Assembly: GCA_903826405.1 (NCBI GenBank)
Contig: CAIKEH010000046.1
Coordinates: forward strand, 59,351-123,350
Origin: an uncultured bacterium
GTDB taxonomy: Bacteria > Bacteroidota > Bacteroidia > Chitinophagales > Chitinophagaceae
Reading direction: 5' to 3'
Length of the DNA stretch: 64,000 bases
The notes beneath the pieces were generated by a model, which saw only the letters and a list, made by a program, of their open reading frames with translations, ran no database searches and was not told the origin of the DNA. Numbering within the stretch: the stretch's first letter is position 1; each line of letters starts with the position of its first letter. Of this stretch, positions 45,842 to 55,236 are shown piece after piece. A program made the position numbers and the translations under genes.

Positions 45842-46447
45842 ATGCTTAAGGTCGGTTTAACAGGTGGAATAGGATCAGGCAAGACGACGGTGGCGAAAAT
45901 TTTCTCCCTGCTGGGAGTGCCTGTTTATAACGCAGACGAATCCGCCAAGAGGCTCATGCAGGAAGATCCTATTCTGAGGAGATCCATCATCGCTCACTTC
46001 GGAGAAAAGGCATATACTGAAGGCAAACTCGATCGCGTCTGGCTTGCCGAGCAGGTTTTTAATGACAAAGGCAAATTGTCTGCTTTGAATGCGCTCGTCC
46101 ATCCCGCCACCATTGAGGATGCCCTTCAATGGATGAGCCAACAACAGGCGCCTTATATCATCAAGGAAGCAGCCCTCCTGTTTGAAAGTGGTTCCAACAA
46201 TGGTTTGGACTTGATCATCGGAGTACAAGCTCCGGAGGCACTTCGCATTGAACGGGTCATCAATAGGGGGAAAACGACAGAAATGGAAATAAGGAAACGG
46301 ATCGATTTGCAGATGCCTGAACAGGAAAAACTCGACAGATGCCAGGAGATCATCCAAAATGACGGAAACCGGATGCTTATACCTCAGGTCGTCCAATTGC
46401 ATAACAAACTTATGGCTCTCGCCTCCCCTACCCACACCCATGCCTGA
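45842..46447 (+). CDS. coaE: Dephospho-CoA kinase
   Basis: This 201-residue kinase does the last step of coenzyme A synthesis: ATP phosphorylates the 3'-hydroxyl of dephospho-CoA. Walker A is GGIGSGKTT near residues 8-16. The conserved VYNADESAKRLM and HPATIEDALQW segments follow. ATG at 45842 starts directly at the family N-terminus (MLKVGLTGG). Its end overlaps the CPBP gene start by 8 bp. It lies just after the yajC terminator, so it may need its own promoter. Confidence 0.95.
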   Translation: MLKVGLTGGIGSGKTTVAKIFSLLGVPVYNADESAKRLMQEDPILRRSIIAHFGEKAYTEGKLDRVWLAEQVFNDKGKLSALNALVHPATIEDALQWMSQQQAPYIIKEAALLFESGSNNGLDLIIGVQAPEALRIERVINRGKTTEMEIRKRIDLQMPEQEKLDRCQEIIQNDGNRMLIPQVVQLHNKLMALASPTHTHA

Positions 46448-47159
46448 AGCCCCCCACCTGAGCGACGATATACTGATCTTCCTACTTGGCATCGTGCTGC
46501 CGTTCGTATCCGGCGTAAAAAGCACGGAAAGTTTTGAAAATATTCACTTTACACCATCCCTGAGACGCAGGTTCTATTTGATGAACAGCGGTTTGCTCTG
46601 GATCGCTGCGATCTTGGTCACGGCTTACTGGTGGTACATGGGGCGTAATTTATCGACCATGGGAATGGCCCTTCCATCAGGGAAGAACCAGGCATTGACT
46701 TGGGGCTTATCCGCCCTCCTGATCGCGCTTTATATTTTGGATCTAGTCTATTCATTCCGAAATGAAGAAGCCCGAAAGGAAACCGCCATGGAACAAGAAT
46801 CAAACACTCCATTCCTTCCTGATTCTTTCCGGGAATTTCCGGCATACATCTGGTTGTGCATAAGCGCCGGTTCATGCGAAGAGGTGCTTTACAGGGGTTT
46901 CATGGTGACTTATTTCATGCCTATGGGTTTCGAAAAAGACAAATTCCCATTCATGGCATTGATCGCACCCGCCATCTTGTTCAGTCTGGCCCATTTTTAT
47001 CAGGGCTGGCATGCGGTAATGAAGATCTTCATCCTATCCATATTACTTGGCGCAATCTATATCAGCAGCGGATCGCTGATCATGGGTATGGTCCTGCATT
47101 TCGCTATAGATCTGACTGGAGGCATCTTGGCTGTCAAACTGCGGAGTTCTCGAATTTGA
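46440..47159 (+). CDS. CPBP-family intramembrane metalloprotease
   Basis: This 239-residue membrane protein has several helices and the Abi/CAAX motifs: CEEVLYRGF (EExxxR) near residue 143, a His-containing FSLAHFYQG near residue 182, and VLHFAIDLTGG near residue 220. The family cleaves peptides within or near the membrane; bacterial substrates are mostly unknown. ATG at 46440 overlaps coaE by 8 bp and is preferred over an earlier in-frame start within coaE. It is convergent with the ceramidase-like gene. Confidence 0.85.
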   Translation: MPEAPHLSDDILIFLLGIVLPFVSGVKSTESFENIHFTPSLRRRFYLMNSGLLWIAAILVTAYWWYMGRNLSTMGMALPSGKNQALTWGLSALLIALYILDLVYSFRNEEARKETAMEQESNTPFLPDSFREFPAYIWLCISAGSCEEVLYRGFMVTYFMPMGFEKDKFPFMALIAPAILFSLAHFYQGWHAVMKIFILSILLGAIYISSGSLIMGMVLHFAIDLTGGILAVKLRSSRI

Positions 47160-47199
47160 TCCGCATTGGCCTGCTCAGAAACCGCGAAACAAAATGTGA

Positions 47200-48441
47200 T
47201 CATTCTTCTTTCTGATCGGCAAGTTCACCGATCACCTGCATCACCTTTGGTGCAGTTTCTTTCCCAGTCGACATGCTACAGAGGTATTCGCTATGCGGAA
47301 TCTTATTTGAAGGATCGAAGAATTCAGGCTTCAAAATATAACCCAATGCATCCATCGAAAGGCCAAGTACCATCCTGGGTCCATCATTATGCATGAGTGC
47401 TTTTGTGGCAATGCCCATCGCAGGTACGGATTCTCCGGGATGTGTGGCTATGGTCGCGTTACCAATGTTAACCCAGGCGATCTCCGTCCTAACACTACCG
47501 GCCATCTGCCTCTTGATCACACCCAATTCAGACAATTGCTGGAAACCCGGGTTGGTGACCGGCAATTCAAATGTTCTGCTTTTGAATGACACCCTATTCC
47601 CTTTAAGTGACACTGAAGATCCGTATCCTGCGACCACCGTGTCTGCCAATTGTCTGCCGCGAAATTCAGCCTGCTCGAATGTCTTCGCCTCATACTCAGG
47701 CTGCACCCAGCCACCGATGGGGCCCTGCAAGAAAAGATTCACTCCTCCCCAAACGGAATCCAGATGCTTATAGAAACCACTCAAATAATCGGAACTGATC
47801 CGATCATGAACGGCATCCACAAAAGTGGGGTGGCAGGCGAAATTGGTCATGGACGCCACCATCTTTCCGGTTGGATCCCTGAAGAAAATGGAGGTCACAG
47901 AGCGATCAAGTTCTCCGGACTGTGAAATATTATAAACCCAATCCTGCCCGGCCTGTTTTTGACTGAACGTAATGCTTACGGGCTTTCGCTGCCGCCATGA
48001 ATTGGCTACCTGAACCGATGCCTTATGCACCAATAGGCCCAAATATGAACTATCCACACCGCTGTGCATCATATCCTCTCCCCAGATGCCTACCACATCT
48101 GGGCCGGCATGCGTATGGGTTGAAGAAAGTATGATATTCGGAACATCGGACCCGCCAAGAATGTCAGTTACCTCCTTTCGAATGGCTTCCAATTGAGGAT
48201 AAAGCAACCCGATGCAATCGATCGACAGGAAAACAATTCCTGACTTTTCACTGGAAATCGCGAGGGCTTTGGCGTATAAACTATCATGCATGCCGCTGAA
48301 TCGTCTGTTATGAGTGTGCCCGGCTATAAATGAACCCACCGACGGATTGATGGCTGATTGTGATGCGCCTGCTTGAAAGGATTGGGCAGGCAAAAATGGC
48401 GAAACGATCAACAGCGAAAGGAGAAGCCGAATTGCAAGCAT
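47200..48441 (-). CDS. Neutral/alkaline ceramidase-like secreted hydrolase
   Basis: This 413-residue protein has a signal peptide (AIRLLLSLLIVSPFLPAQS) and the ceramidase N-terminal fold. The zinc-binding His of THTHAGPD and FACHPTFV are conserved. However, the region that in ceramidases holds the nucleophile in GDVSPN reads GPIGGWVQP, so the Ser is missing. It is also shorter than typical ceramidases (about 700). It may be a lipid or other amide/ester hydrolase. Its start at 48441 is the ATG that opens the signal peptide. Confidence 0.75.
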   Translation of the reverse strand: MLAIRLLLSLLIVSPFLPAQSFQAGASQSAINPSVGSFIAGHTHNRRFSGMHDSLYAKALAISSEKSGIVFLSIDCIGLLYPQLEAIRKEVTDILGGSDVPNIILSSTHTHAGPDVVGIWGEDMMHSGVDSSYLGLLVHKASVQVANSWRQRKPVSITFSQKQAGQDWVYNISQSGELDRSVTSIFFRDPTGKMVASMTNFACHPTFVDAVHDRISSDYLSGFYKHLDSVWGGVNLFLQGPIGGWVQPEYEAKTFEQAEFRGRQLADTVVAGYGSSVSLKGNRVSFKSRTFELPVTNPGFQQLSELGVIKRQMAGSVRTEIAWVNIGNATIATHPGESVPAMGIATKALMHNDGPRMVLGLSMDALGYILKPEFFDPSNKIPHSEYLCSMSTGKETAPKVMQVIGELADQKEE

Positions 48442-48585
48442 GATAGTCGTTTTACGAAAGTTAGGATCTTCTCCCGAAATACGATAGGCAAAGTGAAGAT
48501 GATCAACTCCAGGGCATCTATCCATGGCCTCATGATCAGTTCAGGTATCGACCAGTAGGTATGAGGTTGGAATACCATGAAAAAA

Positions 48586-48609
48586 TAATGGCCCCAAAAA
48601 TAGGGCCAT
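48586..48609 (-). terminator. Rho-independent terminator after the aminotransferase gene
   Basis: On the minus strand ATGGCCC and GGGCCAT form a 7-bp stem followed by a T-rich stretch. It lies about 25 bp after the aminotransferase stop. Confidence 0.85.
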
Positions 48610-48633
48610 CATCGTAATGAATGAGATGTCCAA

Positions 48634-49824
48634 TCACTTCAATTTCCCCAAGGCTGCAGAAATCCTGGACATGGCAGACTCGATCTTCTCCATACTGTTT
48701 GCGAAAGAAATACGGATGCAATTGGGCTCACCGAATGCTCGGCCTGTAACCGTGCTCACATGGGCATTGTTCAACAGGTACATGCAAATGTCATCAGCAT
48801 CATGGAGGATCGTCTCACCATCCTTTTTACCGAAATAAGCAGTTACGACGGGAAATACGTAGAATGCTCCGTCCGGTTCTGCACAGATGATCCCGGGAAT
48901 TGCATTCAGCAATTCAAGCATTCGTGCACGCCGGCGCGTGAATTCCCTGTTCATATCATGGGTCGGGGTCATATCGCCGGTGAGGGCCACGATGGCTGCA
49001 CGCTGAGTTACCGCATTCGCTCCAGAAGTGAACTGACCCTGCAACTTTTCGCAAGCTTTTACCACATCTGTGTTTGCCGCAATATATCCCAGTCGATAAC
49101 CGGTCATCGCGTACCCTTTTGAAAGTCCATTGATGATCACGATCCTGTCCTTCAGATCACTGAATTGGGCGATGCTTTCATGCCTGCCTACGAAATTTAT
49201 GTATTCGTAGATCTCGTCACTGAGGATGAAGATATCAGGATACTTGCGGAATATTTCAGCCAACCCTTGCAGTTCTGAAAGGCTATACACCGATCCGCTG
49301 GGGTTACAGGGAGAGGAGAACATGAATAACTTCGTTTTGGGCGTAATGGCCGCTTCCAGTTGCTCGGGAGTGATCTTGTATTTGTTATCTATCGAGGTTC
49401 GGACCATGACAGGGTTACCCTCGTTGAGTTTCACGATCTCGGAATAGGTGACCCAATATGGCGTAGGGATGATCACCTCATCACCCTTGTCCACAATGGC
49501 CATGACCACATTGGCCAGACTTTGTTTGGCTCCAGTGGAGAAAAGGATGTTCTCTGGCTTGTAATCGAGATCGTTATCGCGCTTCAACTTGTCACAAGCG
49601 GCTTGTCGGAGTTCGGGATAGCCCGCAACGGGTGGATAATGACTGAAATTTTCATCCACGGCCTTTTTCAATGCAATCTTAATGTGATCAGGAGTGTCGA
49701 AGTCCGGTTCACCAAGGGATAGGTCGATGACATCAGCACCTTGTGCACGGAGTTCGCGGCCCAATTTGGCCATCTTGAGCGTTTCAGGTTCTGCGAAAAG
49801 TTGAAGACGGGATGACAATTGCAT
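48634..49824 (-). CDS. Class I aspartate/aromatic aminotransferase
   Basis: This 396-residue PLP enzyme has LSLGEPDFDTP near residue 35, SSPCNPSGSVYS near residue 170, and the PLP-Lys segment NGLSKGYAMTGYRLGY near residue 232. It transfers an amino group between an amino acid and a 2-oxo acid, most likely aspartate or prephenate-type. ATG at 49824 starts at the family N-terminus (MQLSSRLQL). The in-frame extension upstream lies beyond a promoter box and is rejected. Confidence 0.92.
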   Translation of the reverse strand: MQLSSRLQLFAEPETLKMAKLGRELRAQGADVIDLSLGEPDFDTPDHIKIALKKAVDENFSHYPPVAGYPELRQAACDKLKRDNDLDYKPENILFSTGAKQSLANVVMAIVDKGDEVIIPTPYWVTYSEIVKLNEGNPVMVRTSIDNKYKITPEQLEAAITPKTKLFMFSSPCNPSGSVYSLSELQGLAEIFRKYPDIFILSDEIYEYINFVGRHESIAQFSDLKDRIVIINGLSKGYAMTGYRLGYIAANTDVVKACEKLQGQFTSGANAVTQRAAIVALTGDMTPTHDMNREFTRRRARMLELLNAIPGIICAEPDGAFYVFPVVTAYFGKKDGETILHDADDICMYLLNNAHVSTVTGRAFGEPNCIRISFANSMEKIESAMSRISAALGKLK

Positions 49825-49856
49825 GGGGGAAGGGTTTGCTTGGTTTGAAAATCGTG

Positions 49857-49864
49857 CAAATATA
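49857..49864 (-). promoter_or_regulatory. Promoter -7 box for the aminotransferase gene
   Basis: On the minus strand this reads TATATTTG, a full match to TAnnTTTG. It lies 32 bp upstream of the ATG at 49824 and rules out the longer N-terminus. Confidence 0.5.
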
Positions 49865-50042
49865 ATTAAACGTCGATTAAGAATGGATGACAATAGATCT
49901 TAAAAAGTGAAAATATCCATTTGGGGAAGCCCACTGTCCCACAGCTAGAAACTTGGAATGAGTAACCGGATAGGACTAGACGTAAGGATCTAGTACGGTC
50001 AATGAAATTATTCAGTTCGGAGATCCCCAAAGATCATATCAA

Positions 50043-51359
50043 TCACTTCATTCTACATTCCTCTTCATAGATGAATCGCCCCAGGTTCTTCAGGAAAGGG
50101 AAGCCGATGGATTCATAATCATACTTGCTGTCGTTCAGGACACCGTCGCTGTTGCAATAGATTACCGCACTGAGCATGAATTCCACACCTTTGGCCTCAT
50201 CTTTGAAATAGGCAATGTCCAGCAGAAAACCATAGGCATCACCAACCTTGTTGAACACTTTCAGGTTTTTGGGAATCCCGACACCCTTTTCGGAACCGAA
50301 ATAGAGGAATTTGCAATAGGTGTCGTGGAAATCCGTGCTGTCATAATGCGGGAAAGTGGCCTGACCGGGCACCATGGACATGTATTTACGGACGAAATTC
50401 AGGTCGTCGGGTGTGACTCGAAAACGTTGCTTCTCTGGAACGGATTCCGGAAAAATGATGCTCTTCAGTATCTGGTTCAGGCTGTTCAGTGACAGTCTGT
50501 TTTTCCTTGAAAAATCCATGGGGCCATCGTGGAATTCACCTCCCTTTATGTACCCTTTTCCCAAGGCATCTTTTCGTTTCGGATATACATCCTGATCATA
50601 CTGTTGTGCCTGTTCATAGAGGCGGTTCGCAGAAGTATCATAAAAAGTTACCGGGTTGGTATGCCTGTTCTGTTCTTCATTCAACGAGATCTCCAGTCGA
50701 TGGATGATCTGTGCCTCTGGATATCCCTTTTCATGAAGTTCACGATTGATATAGGCGGGCCCAAGAAACTCGTAGAGTCGATTGAAGGCATCATTATCAC
50801 TGACGAGGAATATCTTCCGGACATACTGCGCAATGGTCGGTCTTCCATCCGGCGTAGTAGGGTCGTTGTATACAGGAGTCTGGGCATTAAAATCCGCACC
50901 GGTGATCATCGTGCTGTTTCGATCCAGTCCGGAAATGCCGAGTTCCCGGACCCGTTGTAAGGCCAGTAATGCGGTGGGCATTTTGACGGTCGACGCTGGG
51001 TAGAAATAGGACCCTGAGGCCGTATTGATTTCATGCTCTTCAAAACGTGGCCTGCCCTGCGTATCACGAGTGATGTGTGTCCAGATCGCCTGCACCCGGT
51101 ATTCGTCGGGCTTCGACAAAATGTTTCCGAACAGGTCAGGGCGTGTTGCCAGAAGCGTTTCCATTCGGTTTTTGGAGACCTTGGCTTGAACGTCTAACCC
51201 CTTGTTGGGGAGCGGTTTGGAGGAGTTCTCCGGACGGGGTTTTTCCGGCATGGATGAGGAATTTTTTTTAGGAGTGGCACAGGATAAGGCAAAGATCATC
51301 AGGAGAATAGCCACGGATGGCTGGAACGAGTTCGAAATGGTGCGGGGCATTGGCTGCAT
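50043..51359 (-). CDS. Serine hydrolase lipoprotein, class A beta-lactamase fold
   Basis: This 438-residue lipoprotein has a signal ending in MIFALSC. The beta-lactamase/transpeptidase-fold motifs are Ser123-Thr-Val-Lys126 (SxxK), SDN at residues 187-189 and KVG at 371-373. The residues between SDN and KVG are longer than in true class A enzymes. It is probably a periplasmic serine hydrolase of unknown substrate, not a resistance enzyme. ATG at 51359 (MQPM) or 51350 (MPRT) are both possible. Confidence 0.82.
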   Translation of the reverse strand: MQPMPRTISNSFQPSVAILLMIFALSCATPKKNSSSMPEKPRPENSSKPLPNKGLDVQAKVSKNRMETLLATRPDLFGNILSKPDEYRVQAIWTHITRDTQGRPRFEEHEINTASGSYFYPASTVKMPTALLALQRVRELGISGLDRNSTMITGADFNAQTPVYNDPTTPDGRPTIAQYVRKIFLVSDNDAFNRLYEFLGPAYINRELHEKGYPEAQIIHRLEISLNEEQNRHTNPVTFYDTSANRLYEQAQQYDQDVYPKRKDALGKGYIKGGEFHDGPMDFSRKNRLSLNSLNQILKSIIFPESVPEKQRFRVTPDDLNFVRKYMSMVPGQATFPHYDSTDFHDTYCKFLYFGSEKGVGIPKNLKVFNKVGDAYGFLLDIAYFKDEAKGVEFMLSAVIYCNSDGVLNDSKYDYESIGFPFLKNLGRFIYEEECRMK

Positions 51360-51456
51360 AACGGTGGGTCCCGGTCATGGTCCGGGGATGGGTCGAAATT
51401 ACCTTAAAAACAATAAAATGAACGCTTTAAAAACCCCTTTCACCTCAAAAAAATAC

Positions 51457-51464
51457 TATCTTTG
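51457..51464 (+). promoter_or_regulatory. Promoter -7 box for secDF
   Basis: TATCTTTG matches TAnnTTTG fully. It lies 67 bp before the secDF ATG, leaving a leader of about 60 nt. No clear -33 element was found. Confidence 0.55.
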
Positions 51465-51531
51465 CACGCCTTGCCAAAATCCGTAGAGACCGGCAGGGAC
51501 AACAATAAAATCAACGTAAACCCGATCAAGT

Positions 51532-54500
51532 ATGCAACTGAAAGGTTTGGTCCGTTTCTTTGCCGTCGCCCTCATTCTCATTTCCCTGTACCAACTGCAT
51601 TTCACATGGGTGGTTCGAAATCATGAGAATAAGATCGAGAATAAAGCCAAGGCATTTGTCAATGCCAACTTTGCAGCGGCTTCACAAGAGTCCAAGGATC
51701 TCGAATTAAAAAAACGCACCCGCAGGCTTTTGGACAGTACCAAGGAACAGACCATCACCTATGGCGTAACTGGTGCCATAAATTACCAGAAAGCCAAAGA
51801 GCAGGAACTTAATCTGGGACTCGACCTTCAAGGTGGCATGAGCGTAACCCTGGAAGTTGAACTTGAGGGGCTTATACGTTCTCTCGCCAATAACCCAAAG
51901 GAACCTGGCTTGAACAAGGCATTGGCTACCGCTATTCAGCGCAAGGCAAACAGCGATGCGGACTTCATCTCCCTTTTTGCACAAGCATACAAGGAACAAA
52001 ATCCCAGCGGAAGACTGGCAGCGATCTTTGCCAGTGCACCGCGTAACATCAAGATCGATGAGTCCGATAACGATGTGCTGACCAAGATCAGAGCATATGC
52101 CGAAGGCGCGATCAGCAATACGTACAATGTTCTGTCCAAACGTATCGACCAGTTCGGTGTTGCTCAGCCCAATATCAATCTCGACAAGAATAAGGGAATC
52201 ATAACTGTTGAACTGCCCGGAGTCAAAGATGATCCTGAGAGAGTACGCAAATACCTGCAGGCTACAGCAAATCTTCAATTCTGGGAATTGTACAACATTG
52301 CGGAATTGGACAAGCCATTCGGTGATGCTGAAAAGGCACTCAAAGATTATTACAGCGGTACCAAGCCCACTGTAGACTCGACCATCAAAACCGATACTGC
52401 TGCTCTTGTCAAAAAAGCTGCTTTGGATTCTGGGAAAACCGCCAATATCAATGATCTCCTGAAAAAAGATACGGGCACCAAAGCTTCCACAACTACGAAA
52501 GCCGCGGACAATTCACCTTCTTTTTTCAAGATTTTCCAGCCTCTTGCGCCTCAACAGGGAAAGGACGGCAGGCCCATGTACGCTTCAGCCATAGGATATA
52601 TCCAGTCGAGGGATACATCCATATTTGACGACTATATGTCTCTTGAAGCCGTCAGGTCACAGTTCCCTTCAAACGTTCGTTTCGTATATGGGATTCCGGA
52701 GAAAAACGACAAAGGTGTGAAGAGTGATGTGCTTCCGGTATATGCACTTAAGACCATAGAGGGTTCAGATAAAGCCCGCTTGGAAGGCGACGGTGTCCAG
52801 GAAGCCAAACAGGATTACGACGACCGGGGGCGACCTGCCATTAAAATGTCCATGACCAAGCAGGGGGAACGTACCTGGGGCGAGTTCACTTCCGAAAATG
52901 TAGGCAAACCCATTTCCATCGTTTTGGACGACATCGTTTATTCAGCTCCGAACGTGATCAGTGCGATCACCTCCGGCACTACCGAAATCAGTGGCAACTT
53001 CACGATACAGGAAGCACAGGATCTCGCCAATATCCTCAATTCTGGTAAACTTCCAGCGCCTGCAAAGATCGTCCAGGAGCAAGTAGTTGGTCCCACACTT
53101 GGTGCTGCTGCCATTAAAGGTGGCTCACTCGCATTCGGCATTTCCTTCCTGGTCATCTTCGCCCTGATGCTGCTGTACTATAATACTGCAGGATGGGTGG
53201 CCAATATAGCCCTTATCCTCAACCTGCTTTTCACCATAGGCGTATTGAGTGCCTTAGGCGCAACATTGACAGCACCGGGTATAGCAGGACTCGTACTCAC
53301 AATCGGCATGGCAGTGGACACGAATGTGATCATATTCGAAAGGATCAAGGAAGAACTGGAGCGCGGTAAAGGTTACCAATCGGCCGTAGCGGAAGGATAC
53401 CGGAGATCAATGGCGCCAGTTCTGGATGCCCACATCACCACCCTGCTCACTGCGATCATCCTTTTCTACTTTGGTCTTGGCCCTGTATTGGGCTTCGCCA
53501 CTACACAGATCCTCGGTATTATTCTGTCCTTATTCTGCGGGATCCTGATCTCCAGGCTGATCACGGATTTCTACACTAATAAGAATAGGCACTTTAATTA
53601 TTTCACCGACCTCAGCCGCAAAATCTTCAAGAATGCCAACTTCAAGTTCATCGAATACCGGAAGTATGCTTACATAATCTCCGTTGTTGTTCTGGTCCTC
53701 GGTATCGGCTCCCTTTTCCATGGATTCGATCAAGGAGTGGAATACAAAGGTGGACGCAGCTATACCGTCAAATTCGACCAACCCGTGGGAAATGAGTCCG
53801 TAAGGAATACGCTCAAGCAATCCTTCGGTGAATTCCCGGTCATCAAAACGGTGGGTGACAATAAGACACTGAATATCACCACCTCCTACCTGATCGACAA
53901 TCCCAGCAAAACGGCCGACTCCACCGTGGAGATGGCTCTGTATAACGGGCTAAAGTCGGTTCTGCCTGCCCAAACCACATTGAAGGACTTCACCCGGAAT
54001 TACAAGCAGAGTTCGCAAACCGTTCTTCCATCTATTTCAGATGATCTGAAGAAAGGCGCAGTTAAGGCCACCTTATTTGCCCTGATCGCCATCTTCCTGT
54101 ACATATTCCTGCGGTTCCGCGATTGGAGGTATTCTTTAGGTACCATCATAGCTTTGTTGCATGACGTCTTCGTAACCCTGGCCGTGTTCTCTTTCCTGAA
54201 GGGATTGGTACCTTTCCCGCTTGAAATAGACCAGCACTTCATAGCCGCTGTCCTGACCGTGATCGGATTCTCGATGAACGATACGGTGATCGTTTTTGAC
54301 CGTATCCGGGAGTACAGCAAAACCATGCGCGGAGCCACAAAAGCCGAGATCATCAACAAGGCTATCAACGACACCCTGAGCCGTACGATCATGACCTCGT
54401 TGACTGTTTTCCTGACCTTGCTCATCCTATTCATTTTCGGAGGTGAAGTCACCCGTGGATTCGCTTTTGCGATGCTCATCGGTGTCATCACCGGAACGTA

Positions 54501-54612
54501 TTCTTCCATCTTCGTGGCCGCCCCCGTGCTTGTCGACCTCGCTAAGGACAAGCCCCTTGGCGAAGCAGACGAAGTGAAGATTAATCCCAAAGTCAAACCA
54601 ACAACTCCATGA
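51532..54612 (+). CDS. secDF: Fused protein translocase subunit SecDF
   Basis: This 1026-residue inner-membrane protein fuses SecD and SecF. The SecD half has the periplasmic P1-type domain (LNLGLDLQGGMSVTLEVELEG, RIDQFGVAQPNI) and membrane segments. A Ser/Thr/Lys-rich insert lies near residues 275-330. The SecF half starts near residue 700 with a second set of helices (MNDTVIVFDRIREYSK). It uses the proton gradient to pull proteins out of SecYEG. Fusion is common in Bacteroidota. Confidence 0.95.
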   Translation: MQLKGLVRFFAVALILISLYQLHFTWVVRNHENKIENKAKAFVNANFAAASQESKDLELKKRTRRLLDSTKEQTITYGVTGAINYQKAKEQELNLGLDLQGGMSVTLEVELEGLIRSLANNPKEPGLNKALATAIQRKANSDADFISLFAQAYKEQNPSGRLAAIFASAPRNIKIDESDNDVLTKIRAYAEGAISNTYNVLSKRIDQFGVAQPNINLDKNKGIITVELPGVKDDPERVRKYLQATANLQFWELYNIAELDKPFGDAEKALKDYYSGTKPTVDSTIKTDTAALVKKAALDSGKTANINDLLKKDTGTKASTTTKAADNSPSFFKIFQPLAPQQGKDGRPMYASAIGYIQSRDTSIFDDYMSLEAVRSQFPSNVRFVYGIPEKNDKGVKSDVLPVYALKTIEGSDKARLEGDGVQEAKQDYDDRGRPAIKMSMTKQGERTWGEFTSENVGKPISIVLDDIVYSAPNVISAITSGTTEISGNFTIQEAQDLANILNSGKLPAPAKIVQEQVVGPTLGAAAIKGGSLAFGISFLVIFALMLLYYNTAGWVANIALILNLLFTIGVLSALGATLTAPGIAGLVLTIGMAVDTNVIIFERIKEELERGKGYQSAVAEGYRRSMAPVLDAHITTLLTAIILFYFGLGPVLGFATTQILGIILSLFCGILISRLITDFYTNKNRHFNYFTDLSRKIFKNANFKFIEYRKYAYIISVVVLVLGIGSLFHGFDQGVEYKGGRSYTVKFDQPVGNESVRNTLKQSFGEFPVIKTVGDNKTLNITTSYLIDNPSKTADSTVEMALYNGLKSVLPAQTTLKDFTRNYKQSSQTVLPSISDDLKKGAVKATLFALIAIFLYIFLRFRDWRYSLGTIIALLHDVFVTLAVFSFLKGLVPFPLEIDQHFIAAVLTVIGFSMNDTVIVFDRIREYSKTMRGATKAEIINKAINDTLSRTIMTSLTVFLTLLILFIFGGEVTRGFAFAMLIGVITGTYSSIFVAAPVLVDLAKDKPLGEADEVKINPKVKPTTP

Positions 54613-54635
54613 TCTGAAGATGCTTGAAATAGGAA

Positions 54636-54663
54636 AAGCCCCGCATTAAGCGGGGTTTTTTTT
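54636..54663 (+). terminator. Rho-independent terminator after secDF
   Basis: CCCCGC and GCGGGG form a 6-bp stem with an ATTAA loop and flanking A:T pairs, followed by eight T. It lies 24 bp after the stop. Confidence 0.9.
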
Positions 54664-54696
54664 GGACAAAAACATATCTATTGAATGGAATGCAAG

Positions 54697-54712
54697 GATA
54701 AGGATCCTTATC
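54697..54712. repeat. Perfect 16-bp palindrome in the secDF-hesB gap
   Basis: GATAAGGATCCTTATC is an exact palindrome with no loop. It lies between the convergent secDF and HesB genes, beyond the secDF terminator. It may be a protein-binding site; no role is known. Confidence 0.4.
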
Positions 54713-54804
54713 AAATCTAATAAGACAAGTGTAACGATCTCACGGGAAAAAACCTGAAACGAACATAAATTCCCAAAAAAATTGAGCAGATGTGGAATAC
54801 GAAA

Positions 54805-55149
54805 TCAAACAGCAAAAGATGATCCACATCCGCAAGTGCTGGAAGCATTCGGATTGGTGAAACTGAAACCTCTGGCTTCAAGACCTTGCTTCCAGTCGAT
54901 CACCATACCCTGAAGATAAAGGGCGTGAGCAGGATTCATAATACAGGGAACCCCGTCCACATCAAATAAGTCATCCTTATCTGTTTTCGCATCAAATGCA
55001 AGTAAATAACTGAGACCGGAACACCCACCTCCTTTTACACCAATGCGCAGGTAGGCATGTCCTTCCCTGGAGCCTTCGGAAAGCAGTTTCTTCAATTCAA
55101 CGAGCGCCCCGGGGGTGAAAGTCACCGGTAAGACCTGTATGTTTTCCAT
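54805..55149 (-). CDS. HesB/IscA-family iron-sulfur assembly protein
   Basis: This 114-residue A-type carrier has the three conserved Cys of the family: one in GGGCSGLSY near residue 40 and the pair in STCGCGSSF near the end. It carries or inserts iron-sulfur clusters in the cytoplasm. ATG at 55149 is preferred, because the upstream extension to 55176 crosses the -7 box at 55166-55173. It is divergent from the small membrane protein gene. Confidence 0.93.
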   Translation of the reverse strand: MENIQVLPVTFTPGALVELKKLLSEGSREGHAYLRIGVKGGGCSGLSYLLAFDAKTDKDDLFDVDGVPCIMNPAHALYLQGMVIDWKQGLEARGFSFTNPNASSTCGCGSSFAV

Positions 55150-55165
55150 ATATTCAATCAAAGGA

Positions 55166-55173
55166 CAAAAATA
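55166..55173 (-). promoter_or_regulatory. Promoter -7 box for the HesB gene
   Basis: On the minus strand this reads TATTTTTG, a full match to TAnnTTTG, 16 bp upstream of the ATG at 55149. Confidence 0.5.
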
Positions 55174-55211
55174 CAAACATCCGTGTTAAAAGAAAGTTGG
55201 AGTGCAAACCC

Positions 55212-55219
55212 TATTTTTG
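55212..55219 (+). promoter_or_regulatory. Promoter -7 box for the 55237 gene
   Basis: TATTTTTG matches TAnnTTTG fully, 17 bp before the ATG at 55237. Together with the HesB box it forms a divergent promoter pair 38 bp apart. Confidence 0.5.
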
Positions 55220-55236
55220 ATCATTAAAACCCTGTA

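Noticed and set aside
49968..49993. CTAGA...TCTAG inverted repeat between the beta-lactamase-fold gene and the aminotransferase gene as a terminator.
   Set aside because: The stem is only 5 bp and there is no T run.
50043..51359. A beta-lactamase resistance gene.
   Set aside because: The SxxK, SDN and KVG motifs are present, but the spacing between SDN and KVG is far from class A enzymes and there is no resistance context.
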